This document shows, piece by piece, positions 6,633 to 7,373 of a stretch of DNA of 7,373 nucleotides (the stretch's first letter is position 1; each line of letters starts with the position of its first letter). Both the position numbers and the translations under genes were made by a program. The DNA lies in contig JAFBAM010000332.1 in NCBI GenBank assembly GCA_019247755.1, positions 1 to 7,373 of the forward strand. The letters are read 5' to 3'. Under the pieces are notes generated by a model. That model was given only the letters and a program-made list of their open reading frames with translations, was not told the DNA's origin and did not search any database. Origin of the DNA: Sphingomonas sp. (GTDB lineage Bacteria > Pseudomonadota > Alphaproteobacteria > Sphingomonadales > Sphingomonadaceae).

Positions 6633-7373
6633 TCAGATGGACAGGCCCGGATCTCCTTCGAGCACCTCTTGTATGAGGTTTGGACGCTCGCCCGGCCTCC
6701 AGAGCTTTGCGGTGTGTGCGATCCGATAGCGCAGCGGCCCGCCGTCCGGGGTCGCGCTACGGGTGACCGGTGGAGGGATGCACACGAATTCGGTCCGCAT
6801 TTCATCGCCGGTGAGCCGCACGGTCGCGTAACCATGGCCGCCAATATCCACGAAACTGAGGTGCGGTGCCAGATCGGGGTTCGATAGCGCCCGCGCCTTC
6901 GCCCGATCGAAGGATTTTGCATATTCGAAGCAGGAACGGACGCCGTGCCTTAGCATCATGTCGTTGGTGCACTCGGGCTTCGCCGCGCCCGGCCGGTCGG
7001 CGAGGTAGAGCGGCCGGAACTTATCGTCTTTCTTTATCGAATACTGGTTCGCTTCGCCGCCGCCGACGCTCGACATCGACCCGCCGGTGAAACTGAGGCC
7101 AACTGGCTCGAACTTGCCGGGCGGCAATTGCGCGGAGGCATAGCCTGCCCAGAAGCTGTGCAGGTCGCCGGCGACGATGGCGAAGCCGGTGATCTTGGCG
7201 TCACGGATTAGGTCGTAGATCTCGCCGCGCTCGGCCCATGCGCTGCCGAAGTCTCCGCCCCCAACGTTGGCGAAGCGACCGGCTGGCCATTTCTGCTTGG
7301 TCAGCCCGTCAGGAAGGTTTTCAGGATCGGCGCGCTGTTCCAGGGTGGATTGCGAACTTCCCCAGATCTTCCA
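6633..7373 (-). CDS. PhoD-like (alkaline phosphatase D family) phosphatase, C-terminal part
   Basis: The frame stays open from the right edge, giving the last 246 residues; the N-terminus, with any Tat signal and most metal ligands, lies outside the window. The fragment begins WKIWGSSQ, and AGDLHSFWAG at fragment residues 69-78 contains the G-D-x-H metal-binding motif of metallophosphoesterases. It is followed by EPVGLSFTGGS, a cysteine pair (CTNDMMLRHGVRSC), the SFVDIGGHGYATV segment, and a C-terminal tail with the ERPNLIQEV stretch. These match the PhoD-like phosphatases of alphaproteobacteria, normally exported metal-dependent phosphomono- or diesterases. In-frame TTG or ATG codons inside (for example at 7127) are not starts, because homologous sequence continues upstream of them. 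TGA at 6633 is 12 nt before the DUF4010 start, so the two genes probably share a transcript. Confidence 0.85.
   Translation of the reverse strand, partial: WKIWGSSQSTLEQRADPENLPDGLTKQKWPAGRFANVGGGDFGSAWAERGEIYDLIRDAKITGFAIVAGDLHSFWAGYASAQLPPGKFEPVGLSFTGGSMSSVGGGEANQYSIKKDDKFRPLYLADRPGAAKPECTNDMMLRHGVRSCFEYAKSFDRAKARALSNPDLAPHLSFVDIGGHGYATVRLTGDEMRTEFVCIPPPVTRSATPDGGPLRYRIAHTAKLWRPGERPNLIQEVLEGDPGLSI

Noticed and set aside
6210..6887. A 225-codon plus-strand open frame opposite the DUF4010 and phosphatase genes
   Set aside because: It is antisense to two genes with recognisable families, and its composition is low in hydrophobic residues and lacks motifs.
7125..7127. TTG at 7127 as the start of a short 164-residue protein
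   Set aside because: The frame is open to the window edge, and the 82 upstream codons encode PhoD-like sequence including the G-D-x-H motif, so this is an internal leucine codon.

Overview
The window looks like an ordinary chromosomal segment from a GC-rich alphaproteobacterium, most likely Sphingomonadales. The grounds are GC content near 65% in the housekeeping genes, a zwf-edd-eda Entner-Doudoroff operon, a PhoD-like phosphatase of a type I associate with sphingomonads, and a CCA-encoding tRNA-Glu next to what looks like the recJ 3' end. The placement rests on recalled protein families, not on a search.

Layout, left to right: (1) positions 1-60 hold the last 19 codons of a plus-strand gene, probably recJ. 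(2) A tRNA-Glu(TTC) lies at 104-179, with a candidate promoter at 57-85. (3) All remaining genes are on the minus strand. A complete sulfotransferase-family gene (218-1273) converges on the tRNA, and its sampled GC is clearly lower than that of its neighbours. (4) A 137-bp spacer holds no recognisable gene. (5) The Entner-Doudoroff block, in transcription order zwf (5289-3832), edd (3830-2016) and eda (2019-1411), is very tightly packed: 1 nt between zwf and edd, and a 4-nt ATGA overlap between edd and eda. (6) Upstream of zwf in the same direction are a polytopic MgtC/DUF4010 membrane protein (6620-5352) and the C-terminal part of a PhoD-like phosphatase (6633 to beyond the right edge), 12 nt apart.

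Zwf oxidises glucose-6-phosphate to 6-phosphogluconolactone. After lactone hydrolysis, Edd dehydrates 6-phosphogluconate to KDPG, and Eda cleaves KDPG to pyruvate and glyceraldehyde-3-phosphate. The lactonase (pgl) and glucokinase (glk), often found in such clusters, are not in this window. The phosphatase/DUF4010 pair may be cotranscribed with, or read through into, the sugar operon, but no functional link can be shown.

I see no mobile element, CRISPR array or evident new defence or biosynthetic system. The points most worth a second look are the compositionally atypical sulfotransferase gene beside the tRNA 3' end, the repeat and hairpins around that tRNA, and the short palindrome in front of zwf.
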